From NCBI GenBank assembly GCA_958510875.1, contig OY294072.1, positions 1,984,001-2,048,000 of the forward strand: a stretch of DNA of 64,000 nt, given 5' to 3'. Source of the DNA: Endomychus coccineus (lineage: Eukaryota; Arthropoda; Insecta; Coleoptera; Endomychidae). The notes beneath the pieces were generated by a model, which was not told the origin of the DNA, did no database searches, and saw nothing but the letters and a program-made list of their open reading frames with translations. This document shows positions 34,165 to 48,357 of this stretch, piece after piece (position 1 is the stretch's first letter; each line of letters opens with the position of its first letter). Position numbers and translations under genes: made by a program.

Positions 34165-37100
34165 AGTTTTCGAGATGAACGCGACAATGTACGAAGCAAA
34201 TGAATCATCGATCTAGACGTTTACATTGGGTATACTGAAATCGTTTTAAGAACAGCTATTGACATGAACTATGTGTCGGGATGTTCAGAAATATGTTTTA
34301 AATTTGAATCCGGGACTAAGAATGATTTCAGAATCCTCTTGGCTAAACGCGTACACTCCTGGATCTGGAGATGTCATAACTTCAGTTTTCAATATAAACG
34401 CGGAAATGTACGGAGCGAATGAATCGTTGATCTGGACGTTTACATTGGGTATACTAAAATCGTTATAAGAAAAGCTATTGACATGAACTATGGGTCGTGA
34501 TGTTTAGAAAATTGTTTCAAATATGAATCCGGGACAAAAAATGATTTCAGAATTCTCTTGGGTGAACGCGTAGACTCCTGGATCTGAAGATGTCATATCT
34601 TCAGTTTTTGAGATGAACGCGACAATATACGAGGCGAATGAATCGTCGATCTAGACGTTCACATTGGGTATACTAAAATCGTTATAAGAACAGCTATTGA
34701 CATGAACTGAGGGTCGAGATAATCAGAAATATGTTTTAAATTTGAATCCGGGACTAAAACTGATTTAGAATAGTTTCGGGTGAACGCGTACACTCCTGAA
34801 ACTGAAGATGTCATATCTTCGATTCCCGAGATGAACTCAACAATGTACGAGGTGAATGAATCGTGGATCTAGACGTTTACATTGGGTATACTAAAATCGT
34901 TATAAGAACAGCTTATGTCATAAATTATGGGTTGGGATGCTCAGATATATGTTTCAAATTTGAATCCGTGACTTAAATCGACTTTAGAATTCTCCTGGCT
35001 AAACGCGTACACTCATGGATCTGAAGATGTCATATCTTCAGTTTTCGAGATTACCGCGACAATGTACGAAGCGAATAAATCGTCGATCTAGACGTTCACA
35101 TTGAGTTCACTAAAATCGTTATAAAAACAGCTAATGACATAAATTATGGGTCAGGATGCTCAGAAATATGTTTCAAATCTGAATCCGTTACTTAAATCGA
35201 TTTTAGAATTCACTTGGCTAAACGCGTACACTCCTGTATCTGAAGATGTCATATCTTCAGTTTTCGAGATAAACGCGACAATGCACGGAGCGAATGAATC
35301 GTCGATCTAGATGTTTTTATTGGGTATACTGAAATCGTCATAAGAACAGCTATCGACATGAACTATGGGTCGGGATGTTCAAAAATTAGTTTTGAATTCA
35401 AATCCGGGACTAAGAACCATTTTAGAATCCTCTTAGCTGAACGCGTACACTCCTGGATCTGAAGATGTCATACCTTCAGTTTTCGATATTAACGCAACGA
35501 TGTACAAAGCGGACGAATCGTCGATCCAGATGCTTACATTGGGAATACTCAAATCGTTGTTAGAACAGTCATCGACATGAACCATGGGTCGGGATATTCA
35601 GAAATATGTTTTGAATTTGAATCCAGAACGAAATACGATTTTAAAGTCCTCGTAGCTGTACGAGTACACTCCCGAATCTGAAGAAGTCATATCTTCAGTT
35701 TTCGAGATTAATGCGACAAGGTACGAAGCGAGTGTATCGTCGATCTAGACATTTACATTGGGTATACTACAATCGTTATTAGAACAGCTATCGAGATGAA
35801 ATATGGGTCGGGATGTTCAGAAATATGTTTTGATTTTGAATCCGGGATTAAAAATGATTCTAGAATTCTCTTGACTAAACGCGTATACTCCTGGTTCTGG
35901 TGATGTCATATCTTCAGTTTTCGAGATGAACGAGACAATGTACGGATCGAACGAATCGTCGATCTAGACATTCACATTGGGGATACTCAAATCGTCATTG
36001 GAACAGCCATCGACATGACCTATTGGTCGGGATATTAGGAAATATGTTTTAAATTTGGATCCGGGACTGATTATGATTCTAGAATCCACGTAGCTGTACG
36101 CATGCACTCCTTAATCTGAAGATGACATATTTTCAGTTTTCGAGTGAAACGCGACAATGTACGAAGCGAACGAATCGTCGATCTAGACTTTCACATTGGG
36201 TAAGCAAAATTGTTATTAGAATAGCTATTGACATGGACTACAGGTCGGGATGTTCAGAAATATGTTTTAAATTTGAATCCGGAATTAAAAATGATTTCAG
36301 AATCCTCTTGGCTAAACGCGTAGACTCCTGGATCTGGAGATGTCATAACTTCAGTTTCAAAGATAAACGCGACAATGTACGAAGCGAATGAATCGTCGAT
36401 CTGGACGTTCACATTGGGTATATTGAAATCGTTATAAGAACAGCTATTGACATGAACTATGGGTCGTTATGTTCAGAAAAATGTTTCAAATATGAATCCG
36501 GGACAAAAAAATGATTTCAGAATTCTCTTGGGTGAACGCGTAGACTCCTGGATCTGAAGATGTCATATCTTCAGTTTTCGAGATAAATGCGACAATATAC
36601 GAGGCGAATTAATCGACGATCTAGATGTTCACATTGGGTATACTAAAATTGTTATAAGAACAGCTATTGACATGAACTATTGGTCGGGATAATCAGAAAT
36701 ATGTTTTAAATTTGAATCCGAGACTAAAACTAATTCTAAAATCTTTTTGGATGGACGCGTACACTCCTGAAACTGAAGATGTCATATCTTCGGTTTCCGA
36801 GATGAACTCGACAATGTACGAGGCGAATGAATCGTCGATTCATTTGGTATACTGAAATCGTTATTAGAATAGCTAATGACATAAACTATGGGTCGAGATG
36901 TTCAGAAGTATGTTTCAAATTTGAATCCGGGGTTTCAAATTGACTTCAGAATCCTCTTGGCTAAGCGCGTACACTTCTGAATCTGAAGATGTCATATCTC
37001 CAGTTCTCGAGATGAACGCGACAATGTACGAAGCAAATGAATCATCGATCTAGACGTTTACATTGGGTATACTGAAATCGTTTTAAGAACAGCTATTGAC

Positions 37101-39842
37101 ATGAACTATGTGTCGGGATGTTCAGAAATATGTTTTAAATTTGAATCCGGGACTAAGAATGATTTCAGAATCCTCTTGGCTAAACGCGTACACTCCTGGA
37201 TCTGGAGATGTCATAACTTCAGTTTTCAATATAAACGCGAAAATGTACGGAGCGAATGAATCGTTGATCTGGACGTTTACATTGGGTATACTAAAATCGT
37301 TATAAGAAAAGCTATTGACATGAACTATGGGTCGTGATGTTTAGAAAATTGTTTCAAATATGAATCCGGGACAAAAAATGATTTCAGAATTCTCTTGGGT
37401 GAACGCGTAGACTCCTGGATCTGAAGATGTCATATCTTCAGTTTTTGAGATGAACGCGACAATATACGAGGCGAATGAATCGTCGATCTAGACGTTCACA
37501 TTGGGTATACTAAAATCGTTATAAGAACAGCTATTGACATGAACTGAGGGTCGAGATAATCAGAAATATGTTTTAAATTTGAATCCGGGACTAAAACTGA
37601 TTTTAGAATAGTTTCGGGTGAACGCGTACACTCCTGAAACTGAAGATGTCATATCTTCGATTCCCGAGATGAACTCAACAATGTACGAGGTGAATGAATC
37701 GTGGATCTAGACGTTTACATTGGGTATACTAAAATCGTTATAAGAACAGCTAATGTCATAAATTATGGGTTGGGATGCTCAGATATATGTTTCAAATTTG
37801 AATCCGTGACTTAAATCGACTTTAGAATTCTCCTGGCTATACGCGTACACTCATGGATCTGAAGATGTCATATCTTCAGTTTTCGAGATTACCGCGACAA
37901 TGTACGAAGCGAATAAATCGTCGATCTAGACGTTCACATTGAGTTCACTAAAATCGTTATAAAAACAGCTAATGACATAAATTATGGGTCAGGATGCTCA
38001 GAAATATGTTTCAAATCTGAATCCGTTACTTAAATCGATTTTAGAATTCACTTGGCTAAACGCGTACACTCCTGTATCTGAAGATGTCATATCTTCAGTT
38101 TCCGAGATAAACGCGACAATGCACGGAGCAAATGAATCGTCGATCTAAATGTTTTTATTGGGTATACTGAAATCGTCATAAGAACAGCTATCGACATGAA
38201 CTATGGGTCGGGATGTTCAAAAATTAGTTTTGAATTCAAATCCGGGACTAAGAACCATTTTAGAATCCTCTTGGCTGAACGCGTACACTCCTGGATCTGA
38301 AGATGTCATACCTTCAGTTTTCGAGATTAACGCAACGATGTACAAAGCGGACGAATCGTCGATCCAGATGCTTACATTGGGAATACTCAAATCGTTGTTA
38401 GAACAGTCATCGACATGAACCATGGGTCGGGATATTCAGAAATATGTTTTGAATTTGAATCCAGAACGAAATACGATTTTAAAGTCCTCGTAGCTGTACG
38501 AGTACACTCCCGAATCTGAAGAAGTCATATCTTCAGTTTTCGAGATTAATGCGACAAGGTACGAAGCGAGTGTATCGTCGATCTAGACATTTACATTGGG
38601 TATACTACAATCGTTATTAGAAAAGCTATCGAGATGAAATATGGGTCGGGATGTTCAGAAATATGTTTTGATTTTGAATCCGGGATTAAAAATGATTCTA
38701 GAATTCTCTTGACTAAACGCGTATACTCCTGGTTCTGGTGATGTCATATCTTCAGTTTTCGAGATGAACGAGACAATGTACGGATCGAACGAATCGTCGA
38801 TCTAGACATTCACATTGGGGATACTCAAATCGTCATTGGAACAGCCATCGACATGACCTATTGGTCGGGATATTAGGAAATATGTTTTAAATTTGGATCC
38901 GGGACTGATTATGATTCTAGAATCCACGTAGCTGTACGCATGCACTACTTAATCTGAAGATGACATATTTTCAGTTTTCGAGAGAAACGCGACAATGTAC
39001 GAAGCGAACGAATCGTCGATCTAGACTTTCACATTGGGTAAGCAAAATTGTTATTAGATTAGCTATTGACATGGACTACAGGTCGGGATGTTCAGAAATA
39101 TGTTTTAAATTTGAATCCGGAATTAAAAATGATTTCAGAATCCTCTTGGCTAAACGCGTAGACTCCTGGATCTGGAGATGTCATAACTTCAGTTTCAAAG
39201 ATAAACGCGACAATGTACGAAGCGAATGAATCGTCGATCTGGACGTTCACATTGGGTATATTGAAATCGTTATAAGAACAGCTATTGACATGAACTATGG
39301 GTCGTTATGTTTAGAAAAATGTTTCAAATATGAATCCGGGACAAAAAAATGATTAGAGAATTCTCTTGGGTGAACGCGTAGACTCCTGGATCTGAAGATG
39401 TCATATCTTCAGTTTTCGAGATAAATGCGACAACATACGAGGCGAATTAATCGACGATCTAGATGTTCACATTGGGTATACTAAAATTGTTATAAGAACA
39501 GCTATTGACATGAACTATTGGTCGGGATAATCAGAAATATGTTTTAAATTTGAATCCGAGACTAAAACTAATTCTAAAATCTTTTTGGATGGACGCGTAC
39601 ACTCCTGAAACTGAAGATGTCATATCTTCGGTTTCCGAGATGAACTCGACAATGTACGAGGCGAATGAATCGTCGATTCATTTGGTATACTGAAATCGTT
39701 ATAAGAATAGCTAATGACATAAACTATGGGTCGAGATGTTCAGAAGTATGTTTCAAATTTGAATCCGGGGTTTCAAATTGACTTCAGAATCCTCTTGGCT
39801 AAACGCGTACACTTCTGAATCTGAAGATGTCATATCTCCAGT
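34165..39842 (+). repeat. 2,838-bp tandem duplication, second pair
   Basis: 34271 pairs with 37108, and 36122 with 38960. Same pair as 25190-30868, carried along in the 8,973-bp repeat. Junction near 37004. Confidence 0.8.
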
Positions 39843-42709
39843 TTTCGTGATAAACGCGACAGAGTACGAAGCGAACGAGTCGCCGATCTAGATGTTTACA
39901 TTGCGTATACTAAAATCGTTATTAGAACAGCCATCGACATGAACAAGAAGTCGTTATGTTCAGAAACATAGTTCAAATTTAAATTTAAATGCATACACTC
40001 CTGAATCTGAAGATGTCATATCTTCAGTTTTCGAGATAAACGCGACAATGCACGGAGCGAATGAATCGTCGATCTAGATGTTTACATTGGGTATACTAAA
40101 ATCGTCATGAGAACAGCTACCGACATGAACTATGGGTCGGGATGTTCAAAAATTAGTTTCAAATTCGAATCCGGGACTAAGAGTTATTTTAGAATCCTCT
40201 TTGCTGAACGCATACACTCCTGGATCTGAAGATGACATATCTTCAGTTTTCGAGATTAACGCAACGACGTTCGGAGCTAGAGAATCGTCGATCTAGACAT
40301 TTACATCGGTTAAACTAAAATCGTTATTAGAACAGCTATCGACATGAAATATGGGTCGGGATGTCCAGAAATATGTTTTAAATTTGAGTCCGGGATTAAA
40401 ATGATTCTAGAATTCTCTTGGCCAAACGCGTACATTCCTGGATCTGAAGATGTCATATCTTCAGTTTTCGAGCTGAACGAGACAATGTACGAAGCGAACG
40501 AATCGTCGATCTGGACATTCACATTAAGTATACTTAAATCGTAGCGAACGAATCGTCGACCTAGACGTTCACATTGGGGATACTCAAATCGTCATTGGAA
40601 CAGCTATCGACATGACCTATTGGTCGGGATATCAGGATATATGTTTTAAATTTGAATCCGGGACTCATTATTATTCTAGAATCCTCGTAGCTGTACGCAG
40701 TTTTCGAGATAAACGCGACAATGTACGAAGCGAACGAATCGTCGATCTAGACATTCACATTGGGTATACAAAATCGTTATTGGAACAGCTATCGACATGA
40801 AACATAGGTCGGGATGTTCAGAAATATGTTTTGAATTTGAATCTGTGATTAAAAATGATTTTAGAATACTCTTGGCTAAAAGCGTACACTCCTGGATATG
40901 AAGATGTCATATCTTCAGTTTTTGAGTTAAACGAGACAATGTACGAAGCAAACGAATCGTCGATCTAGACATTCAAATTGAGTATACTGAAGTCGTAGCG
41001 AACGAATCGTCGAACTAGACGTTCACATTGGGTATACTCAAATCGTCATCAGAACAGCAATCGACATGAACTATTTGTTGGGATATTCAGAAATATGTTT
41101 CTGACTTTAAATCCGGGACTAAATATGATTTTAGAATCCTTGTAGCTGAACGCATACACTCCTGAATCTGGAGATGTCATATCTCCAGTTTTCGAGATAA
41201 ACGCGACAATGTACGAAGCGAACGAATCGTCGATCTAGACATTTACATTGGGTATACAAAATTGTTATTAGAACAGCTATTGACATGAACTATGGGTCGA
41301 GATGTTCAGAAATATGTTTTAAATTTGAATCGAAGACTAAAAATGATGTCGGAATCCTCTTGGCTAAACGAGTAAACTCCTGGATCTGAAGATGTCATAT
41401 CTTCAGTTTTTGGAATAAACGCGACAATCTACGAAGCGAATTTATCGTCGACCTAAGAGTTTACATTGAGTATACTAAAATCGTTATAAGAACAGTAATT
41501 GACATGGACTATGGGTCGAGATGTTCAGAAATATGTTTCAGATTTGAATCCGGGACTAAAAATGATTCTTAAATACTCCTGTCTACACGCGTACACTTCT
41601 GGATCTGAAGAAGTCATACCTTCAGTTCCCGAGATAAACGCGACAATGCACGGAGCGAATGAATCGTCGATCTAGATGTTTACATTGGATATACTAAAAT
41701 CGTCATGAGAACAGCTACCGACATGAACTATGGGTCGGGATGTTCAAAAATTAGTTTTAAATTCGAATCCGGGACCACGAGTTATTTTAGAATCCTCTTT
41801 GCTGAAAGCATACACTCCTGGATCTGAAGATGTCATATCTTCAGTTTCCGATATTAACGCAACGATGTACGAAGCGGACGAGTCGTCGATTCAGTGTTTA
41901 CATTGGGTCTAGTCAAATTGTTATTAGAACAGTCATCGACATGAACTGTGGGTCGGCATATTCAGAAATATTTTTCAAATTTGAATCCAGGACAAAATGG
42001 GATTTTAGAATCCTCGTAACTGAACGCGTACACTCCTGAATCTGAAGGAGTCATACCTTCAGTTCCCGAGATAAACGCAACAATGCACGAAGCGAATGAA
42101 TCGTTGATCTAGACGTTTACATTGGGTATACTCAAATCGTTATAAGAACAGCTATCGACATGAACTATGGTTCGGGATGTTCAGAAATATGTTTTGAATT
42201 CGAATCCCGGACTGAAAATGATTTTAGAATCCTCTTGGCTGAACGCGTAGACTCCTGGACCTTAAGATGTCATATCTCGAGTGTTCGAGATAAACGCCAC
42301 ATTGTACGAAGCGAACGAGTCGTCAATCTGGACGTTTACATTGGGTATACTCAAATCGTTATTAGATCAGCTATCGGCATGAACTATTAGTCGGGATGTT
42401 CTGAAATATGTTTCAAATGTGAATCCGGGACTAAAAATGATTTCAAAATCCTCTTGACTGAACGCGTACACTCCTGGATCTGAAGATGTCATATCTTCAG
42501 TTTTCGAGATAAACGCGACAATTTACAAAGCGAACGAATCGTGGATCTAGACGTTTACATAGGGTATACTAAAATCGTTGTTAGAACAGCTATCGACATG
42601 AACTTTGAATCGGTATGTTCAGAAATATGTTTTAAATTTGAGTCTGGGACTAAAAATGATTTTAGAATTCTCTTGGCTGAACGCGTACACTCCTGGATCT
42701 GAAGATGTC

Positions 42710-42974
42710 TGTTTCTATGTTCTGTTATATATATATTATATATTATTTTCATATGCATTCATAGAACATTATATTAATTTTAATCTAGTAGTTGTATTTA
42801 GTTGCTAGGAAAATTTGTTGACAATTATATACCTTCACTTTTTCATAATTTTATGTAATCATCGTTCATATCAAATTTAGAATAAATCATATAATCTCAA
42901 GTTTCAATTGATTATCTCAAAAGCGTTAACAGAATAGTGATTCGATAAGCTTGAACACGAACAACATTCATACA
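42710..42974 (+). repeat. 5' LTR, BEL/Pao
   Basis: 265 bp, AT-rich, with a TATATATATTATATATTATT core promoter-like stretch near 42726. Confidence 0.85.
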
Positions 42975-43156
42975 TGGTCCTTCGGAGCGGGATTTGAGTG
43001 CTAATCAAATTTCAAGAAAATTGATTGATAGTGGTCGCAATAACAATTCATCTCCATAAAGTAATCTTCAGGTGAATCTTTAATTATTTTCTTGTATATT
43101 CACAATTCATTCATTTCAATTGTCTGTATTTGTGCTAGTGGTGTATACAATTCATC

Positions 43157-44281
43157 ATGCAAAATATCAATTCTGAAAAATCAATAACTAAACTTGTTCA
43201 AAGTCGTACAATTTTAAAATCAAGAATAAAGAAATTAAAATCTTTTGTCGATTCAGTTTCTTATTCGTTAATTGAATTAAAAGATCGAGTCATTTTGAAC
43301 CATCTCTGGATCAGTATAATAAAACAGAACTTGAAATTTATAATCGTGATTCTTCAAGAAGCGGATCTTTTTGAAACAAATTATTTTAAACTATCAAGTG
43401 AGATTAAATCTATTTTAATAGCTTAATCTTCTATCGAAAACAATGTCAGTAACAATCCAGTTATGCAAAGCAAAGCCATAAGGCTTCCTGAAGTTACTCT
43501 GCCACAGTTCAATGGTGGTTATGACAATTGGTTATCTTTTCATGCAACTTTCAAGTCACTGATTCATGAGAATGAAGTTCAATTGAGAAATTTCATTATT
43601 CAAAATCAGCACTAAAGGGTGAAGCAAGCATGGTCCACTACTCTTTGGAAATTTCAAGCGCCAATTACGAGGCTGCTTGGAATCTTGTATTAAATAGATA
43701 TGGAGAGAGCATTCATTGGTCAAAAACACATGCAAGGTTTAAGTGATTTTCCAATAATTACTAAAGAGAATTATTCAGAATTGCGTCAAATGCTTGATGG
43801 TCTGGTTAAACATTCCGAAGCATTGCAATTATTGGATCAAAACAATTGAGATACATTAGTTATTTTCTCAATTTCTCGTAAATTAGACGCATCCACAATG
43901 CGATCTTGGAATGAAAATTCATCTCAATTCATTAACCCAAAATAAGAGCATTTCTTTGATTTTTTGTCAGATAATTGCAAACTATTGAATAAAAGCCACA
44001 GTGAAAGGCAAACTTCAAATAAAAGAAATGATTTTAATTCACATAAAAAATCACTTTCTCTTGTATCTATAAATGAAGTAAATCATTGTCCCATTTGTAG
44101 ACAATCACATTTAATCTATTACTGCGATACATTTCTAAAATTAAATGTTGAAGAAAGGATTAAGTCCACCAAATCAAAGGGCTTGGGTTTAAATCGCATT
44201 CGTGCAAATCATACAATAAGCAATAGCAGATACAGCAAATGCAAAAATGTAATAAACAGCACAATTCTTTGTTACACATAG
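43157..44281 (+). pseudogene. BEL/Pao gag, broken
   Basis: ATG 43157 begins a Lys-rich coiled-coil N-terminus. After stops and frame changes come LPEVTLPQFNGGYDNWLSFH (~43490-43545) and KGEASMVHYSLEISSANYEA (~43617-43675), the conserved core of Pao-type Gag. The zinc knuckle CPICRQSHLIYYC lies near 44090. Several stops and shifts (43424, ~43613, ~43743, ~43848) make it non-functional. Confidence 0.8.
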
Positions 44282-47200
44282 AATCGGTTTCAGATCATCA
44301 GCCATCTCAATTACCTGTTGGAACTACGGTTCCTATTAGCAATCATAATGAGAATCCTTTTGCATATACTGCAGCACTATTATCGACTGCTATAGTTCAT
44401 GTCCGTGATAAGAGTGGACAATTTCAGAATTGTCGTGTCCTGCTAGATTCTGGTTCACAAACTAACTTCATTACTGAAGATTGTGTAAAGCGTTTTGGTC
44501 TATCCTATAAGAATGTAAATATACCAATAACAGGCATGAATAAATCTAGATGTTAGCGCAATTGTTAACATATTGATCCAGCCGAAATTCAATAAATATC
44601 AAAACAATATTAATTGTTTGATTTTGCAAAGTATTACACAAAACTTACCTACTATAACTATTGATAAAAGTTTGTTCCAAATCCCTAAAAATTTAACTCT
44701 AGCAGATCCAGAATTTTACAAATCTGGCGGTATAGACATTTTGATAGGGGTTGAATTATTCTATGATCTTTTATGTGTTGGTCAAATAAAGTTCAACAAA
44801 ACACAACCTTGTCTACAAAAAACACATTTCGGTTGGGTAGTGTCTGAAAATATATCAACTAAATATTCATATACAGCTATTACAGCATGTAATGCAACTT
44901 TTCACAATATAAACAATAACATCTCGAAATTTTGGGATTTGGAACACATCACTGAGCATTCGATTCTAACAAAGGAAGAGAGTGATTGTGAAAGTCATTT
45001 CATGAAAATTTTTAGACGTAATTCTAGAGGGAGGTTAACGGTTTCATTAACAATTAAGGATAATGTTTCTTTGGGCGATTCAAAACAGGTGGCTATACAG
45101 CGTTCACATTCATTGGAGAAAAAGCTCAATAAGGATTCTTGCACAAAATCAGAATATTCCAGATTTCTGAAGGAATATGAGGCCCTGGGTCACATGTTTC
45201 GGGTCACACATAATAATTCATCGGAACCAAATGTTTGTTTTTATTTACCACATCACTTTGTGATAAAGGAAACGAGCACAACAAGAAAACTCAAAGTAGT
45301 TTTCGATGGTTCACAAAATCTGATAATGAGAAATCGTAACCTTTTTTCAATATTAATTAGATTTCGAACTCATGGAATAGGTCTCATAAGCGACGTGGAA
45401 AAAATGTATTAGGACTTTTACGTTAACGATCTTGTGACAGGCGTTAACTCGTTGAGGGAAGCATTAGGATTGCATGAACAGTTATCAAAGATATTGATTG
45501 GCGGCGGGTTTCCACTCAGAAGGTGAGCCTCTAATCCAGCCGAGGGAACAGATTATCTACATGGTGAGGCTCACCGCAATTTTGATTTTGATGAAAATTC
45601 AACGTGTAAGACACTCGGAATCAATTGGTCAACGACTACTGCTGAGTTCTTTCATTTATATCAACATACTATCAAAAAGAAAACTACTAAAAGAACATTG
45701 TCAGCAATTGCTCAAATATTTGACCTATTGAGATTGTTTGGACCTGTGATAATAATTGCCAGAATTATCATGCAAAGGTTATGGTATTCAAATTTAGATT
45801 GGGATGAAACGATTCAGATTGACCTACACACCAAATGGCAAAGATATCAATCATATTTGAAATTAATAAATGATGTACGCAAACCAAGGTATATTCGTTA
45901 TTACAGTATTATAGAAATTCATGGTTTCTGTGATGCTAGAGAAAAGGCATATGGAGCATGCATCTATATGCGTTGTTTTGATGGTACTGACAATTACACA
46001 TCTAACGTAATTTGTGCAAAATCTAGAGTAGCTCCGATGAAGGCTATTACCTAGGCTGGAGCTTTGTGGATCATCATTGTTATCTGAACTTATGAATAAA
46101 ACAATGAGCATTTTGAATGTCCATCCAACAAACGTATTTCCTTCTAGTGATTCGACAATATGTTTAGCATGGATAAAATCCAACAGCAAATCATGGAAAA
46201 CATTCGTTTCAAATCGAATAGGTGAAATTCAGCAGATAACTGAAACAAATAATTGGTATCATGTTTCATCTGAGGATAATCCAGCTGACATATTGTCTAG
46301 AGGTATATCTACCAGGGATTTTCTAAATTCATCTTTATGGTGGGAAGGTCCTGCCTGGTTTTCAAAAGATGTTTCATATTGGCCAGTGCAACCGCAAGTA
46401 ATTTCAAACTCAGAACTCCCCGAATATAAGGCCATATCCTTTCTAGCTACATCGTTAGAACTAGAATGGGATATATTTGGTAAATTTCCTATTTTTACAA
46501 TGCTCATCAGAGTATCAGCGTACTGTATGCGATTTGTTTCAAATTCAAAAAATATTTCCAAACAAACTGGACATTTGACAAAATTAGAACTGGACACAGC
46601 CAATTTCAGTTTAATAAAATACATTCAGGATAGAATTTTCAAATCAGAATATCATAAATTAGCATTAGGCTACCCTATAAATTCGAGGAGTTTAATTTTA
46701 CCTTCAAATCCATTTTTGGATTCAATCGGAATTATAAAAGAAGGGGGAAGGCTACGAAATGTCACAATCCCTTATTCTCAAAAACATCCATGATTATTAC
46801 CTTCAAATCATATATTCAGTGATTTGCTAATAAAACATGAGCATATCAAAAATCCACATTCAGGAGGGAGAGTACGTTATCATCTATAAGATCAAAATAT
46901 TGGATAATAAATGGAAGAAATGCAGTCAAAAAGTGATCAGAAAGTGCATAAAATGTTTTCGAGCAAGACCTTAATTGCTTCAACCTTTAATGGCTGATTT
47001 GCCTTCACATTGAGTTCAACAAATTCGACCATTCATTAATTCTGGTGTTGACTTCGGGGGTCATTTGTATATCAAACAAGGATTTAGAAAATCTAAGCAA
47101 TTAGTTGAAATATATTCTGCGGTATTTGTATGATTTGCTACTAAGGCTATGCATATTGAATTAGTTGCAGATTTAACTGCAGAATCATTCTCAGCTAGTT

Positions 47201-47940
47201 TCCAAAGGTTCATGGTTCGAAGAGGTAAGATAGCGAACATATATTCAGATAATGCAACTAATTTTACAGGGGGGTTAAGAGAATTGTTGGAACTCTTAAA
47301 ACAATCAAATGATAATACATTGACTTCTTCGTTATCTGAAGATGGAATCAATTGACATTTCATTCCCCCTAGATCACATCATTCTGGAGGATTGTGGAAG
47401 GCAGCAATTGAATCAGTGAAGAAACATTCAAATAGACTGGGTACTTCAAAATTTGAACCTCACATTGATTGAATTGTATGCATTGTTGGTACAGATAGAA
47501 GCAATATTGAATTCTCATCCTTTATCTGCCCTTTCATCTGATTCTTATGATCAAAATTATTTAACTCCTGCTCATTTCATAATCGGAGATTCACTTACAA
47601 CTCATTCTGAACCTGATATCACTCATTTAAAAATAAATACATTATCATTTTTGGTGCCGTTGGCACAAGGAATATTTGAATAATTTACAACAACGCAGTG
47701 AATAGAGAGTTACATCTGGATATCATGTAGAAATAGGACAGTTAGTTGTTGTTAAAGAAGATAATGTCTCTCCAATGGAATGGATTTTAGGTCGTGTTCA
47801 AGAAGTTCATCCTGGAAGTGATGGTATTGTTTGGGCGGTTACAATTATGACGAAATTTGGAGCTATTAGGCGGGTAATTGTTAAAATTGCAATTCTGCCT
47901 TCAGAGAGTCATAATTATAAATACGTTAGAGAGCTAGAGC
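44281..47940 (+). pseudogene. BEL/Pao pol (protease, RT, RNase H, integrase), broken
   Basis: In order: aspartic protease with LLDSGSQTNFI (~44440); an RT N-terminal part with HHFVIKETSTTRKLKVVFDG (~45250-45310); the RT catalytic box as FYVNDLVTG near 45416, where YVDD is expected; RNase H region FCDAREKAYGACIYMR (~45925); the post-RNase H region PADILSRGIST (~46283); and an integrase core HIELVADLTAESFSASF with IYSDNATNF (~47150-47265). About 60-70 residues of RT between the DVEKMY motif (45410) and the catalytic box are missing. Many stops and frameshifts are present. Confidence 0.85.
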
Positions 47941-47957
47941 TTTCAAGGCGCGCGGTA

Positions 47958-48211
47958 TGTTTCTATGTTCTTTTATATATTATTTTCATATGCATTCATA
48001 GAACATTATATCAATTTTAATCTAGTAGTTGTTATTAGTTGCTAGGAAAATTTGTTGACAATTATATAACTTCACTTTTTCATATTTTTATGTAATCATC
48101 GTTCATATCAAATTTGGATTAAATCATATAATCTCAAGTCTCAATTAAATATTCCAAAAGCGCTTACAGAATAGTGTTTTGACAATCGTGAACACGAACA
48201 ACATTCACACA
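47958..48211 (+). repeat. 3' LTR, BEL/Pao
   Basis: 254 bp, same termini as the 5' LTR. Preceded by a degraded purine tract (AAGGCGCGCGGTA) and followed by the ATGTC duplicate. Confidence 0.85.
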
Positions 48212-48357
48212 ATGTCATATCTTCAGTTTTCGAGATAAACGCGACAATGTACGAAGTCGATCTAGACGTTCACATTGAGTATACTAAAATCGTTATTGGA
48301 ACACCTATTGACATGAACTATGGGTCGGCATATTCAGAAATGTGTTTTATATTCGAA
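48212..48357 (+). repeat. Satellite fragment between two transposons
   Basis: Less than one monomer (ATGTCATATCTTCAG... to ...TGTGTTTTATATTCGAA). It continues the monomer broken at 42709 and is cut by the next element. Confidence 0.9.

Larger units (their letters stand above)
22397..42030 (+). repeat. Higher-order repeat, ~8,973 bp period
   Basis: Diagnostic monomers recur at +8,973/8,974: 22397 with 31371 and 40344; 23878 with 32852; 24628 with 33602; 28135 with 37108; 31337 with 40310. The segment 22.4-33.06 kb is thus repeated at 31.37-42.03 kb, nearly identical over most of its length and more diverged in the last ~1 kb. The period equals about 41 monomers. Confidence 0.85.
19953..42709 (+). 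repeat. 219-bp satellite array, main block (~104 monomers)
   Basis: Continues the same monomer and strand as 1-2891, resuming at the TATGCA duplication. Monomers diverge by substitution and small deletions; shortened monomers occur, for example near 22330, 22590, 23040 and 30990. Most monomers carry the inverted repeat CTGAAGAT-GTCAT-ATCTTCAG. No gene is supported; all ORFs of 60-90 codons are monomer translations that stop at the TAG of GATCTAG. It ends at the BEL/Pao insertion. Confidence 0.95.
42710..48211 (+). mobile_element. BEL/Pao LTR retrotransposon, defective
   Basis: LTRs TGTTTCTATG...CATTCA(T/C)ACA at 42710-42974 and 47958-48211 are flanked by ATGTC (42705-42709 and 48212-48216). 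The PBS-like TGGTCCTTCGGAGCGGGA starts at 42975. The interior encodes a broken BEL/Pao Gag-Pol. The LTRs differ in length and at many positions, so the insertion is older than that of the nested Gypsy-like element. Confidence 0.92.

Noticed and set aside
20000..42000. CENP-B-box-like match at TTCGAATCCGGGAC in some monomers
   Set aside because: The spacing is wrong: the box needs TTCG-N4-A-N2-CGGG and here CGGG follows too closely.
19953..42709. Dozens of 60-103 codon ORFs on both strands
   Set aside because: All are translations of the 219-bp satellite, whose length is divisible by three. No start context or domain.
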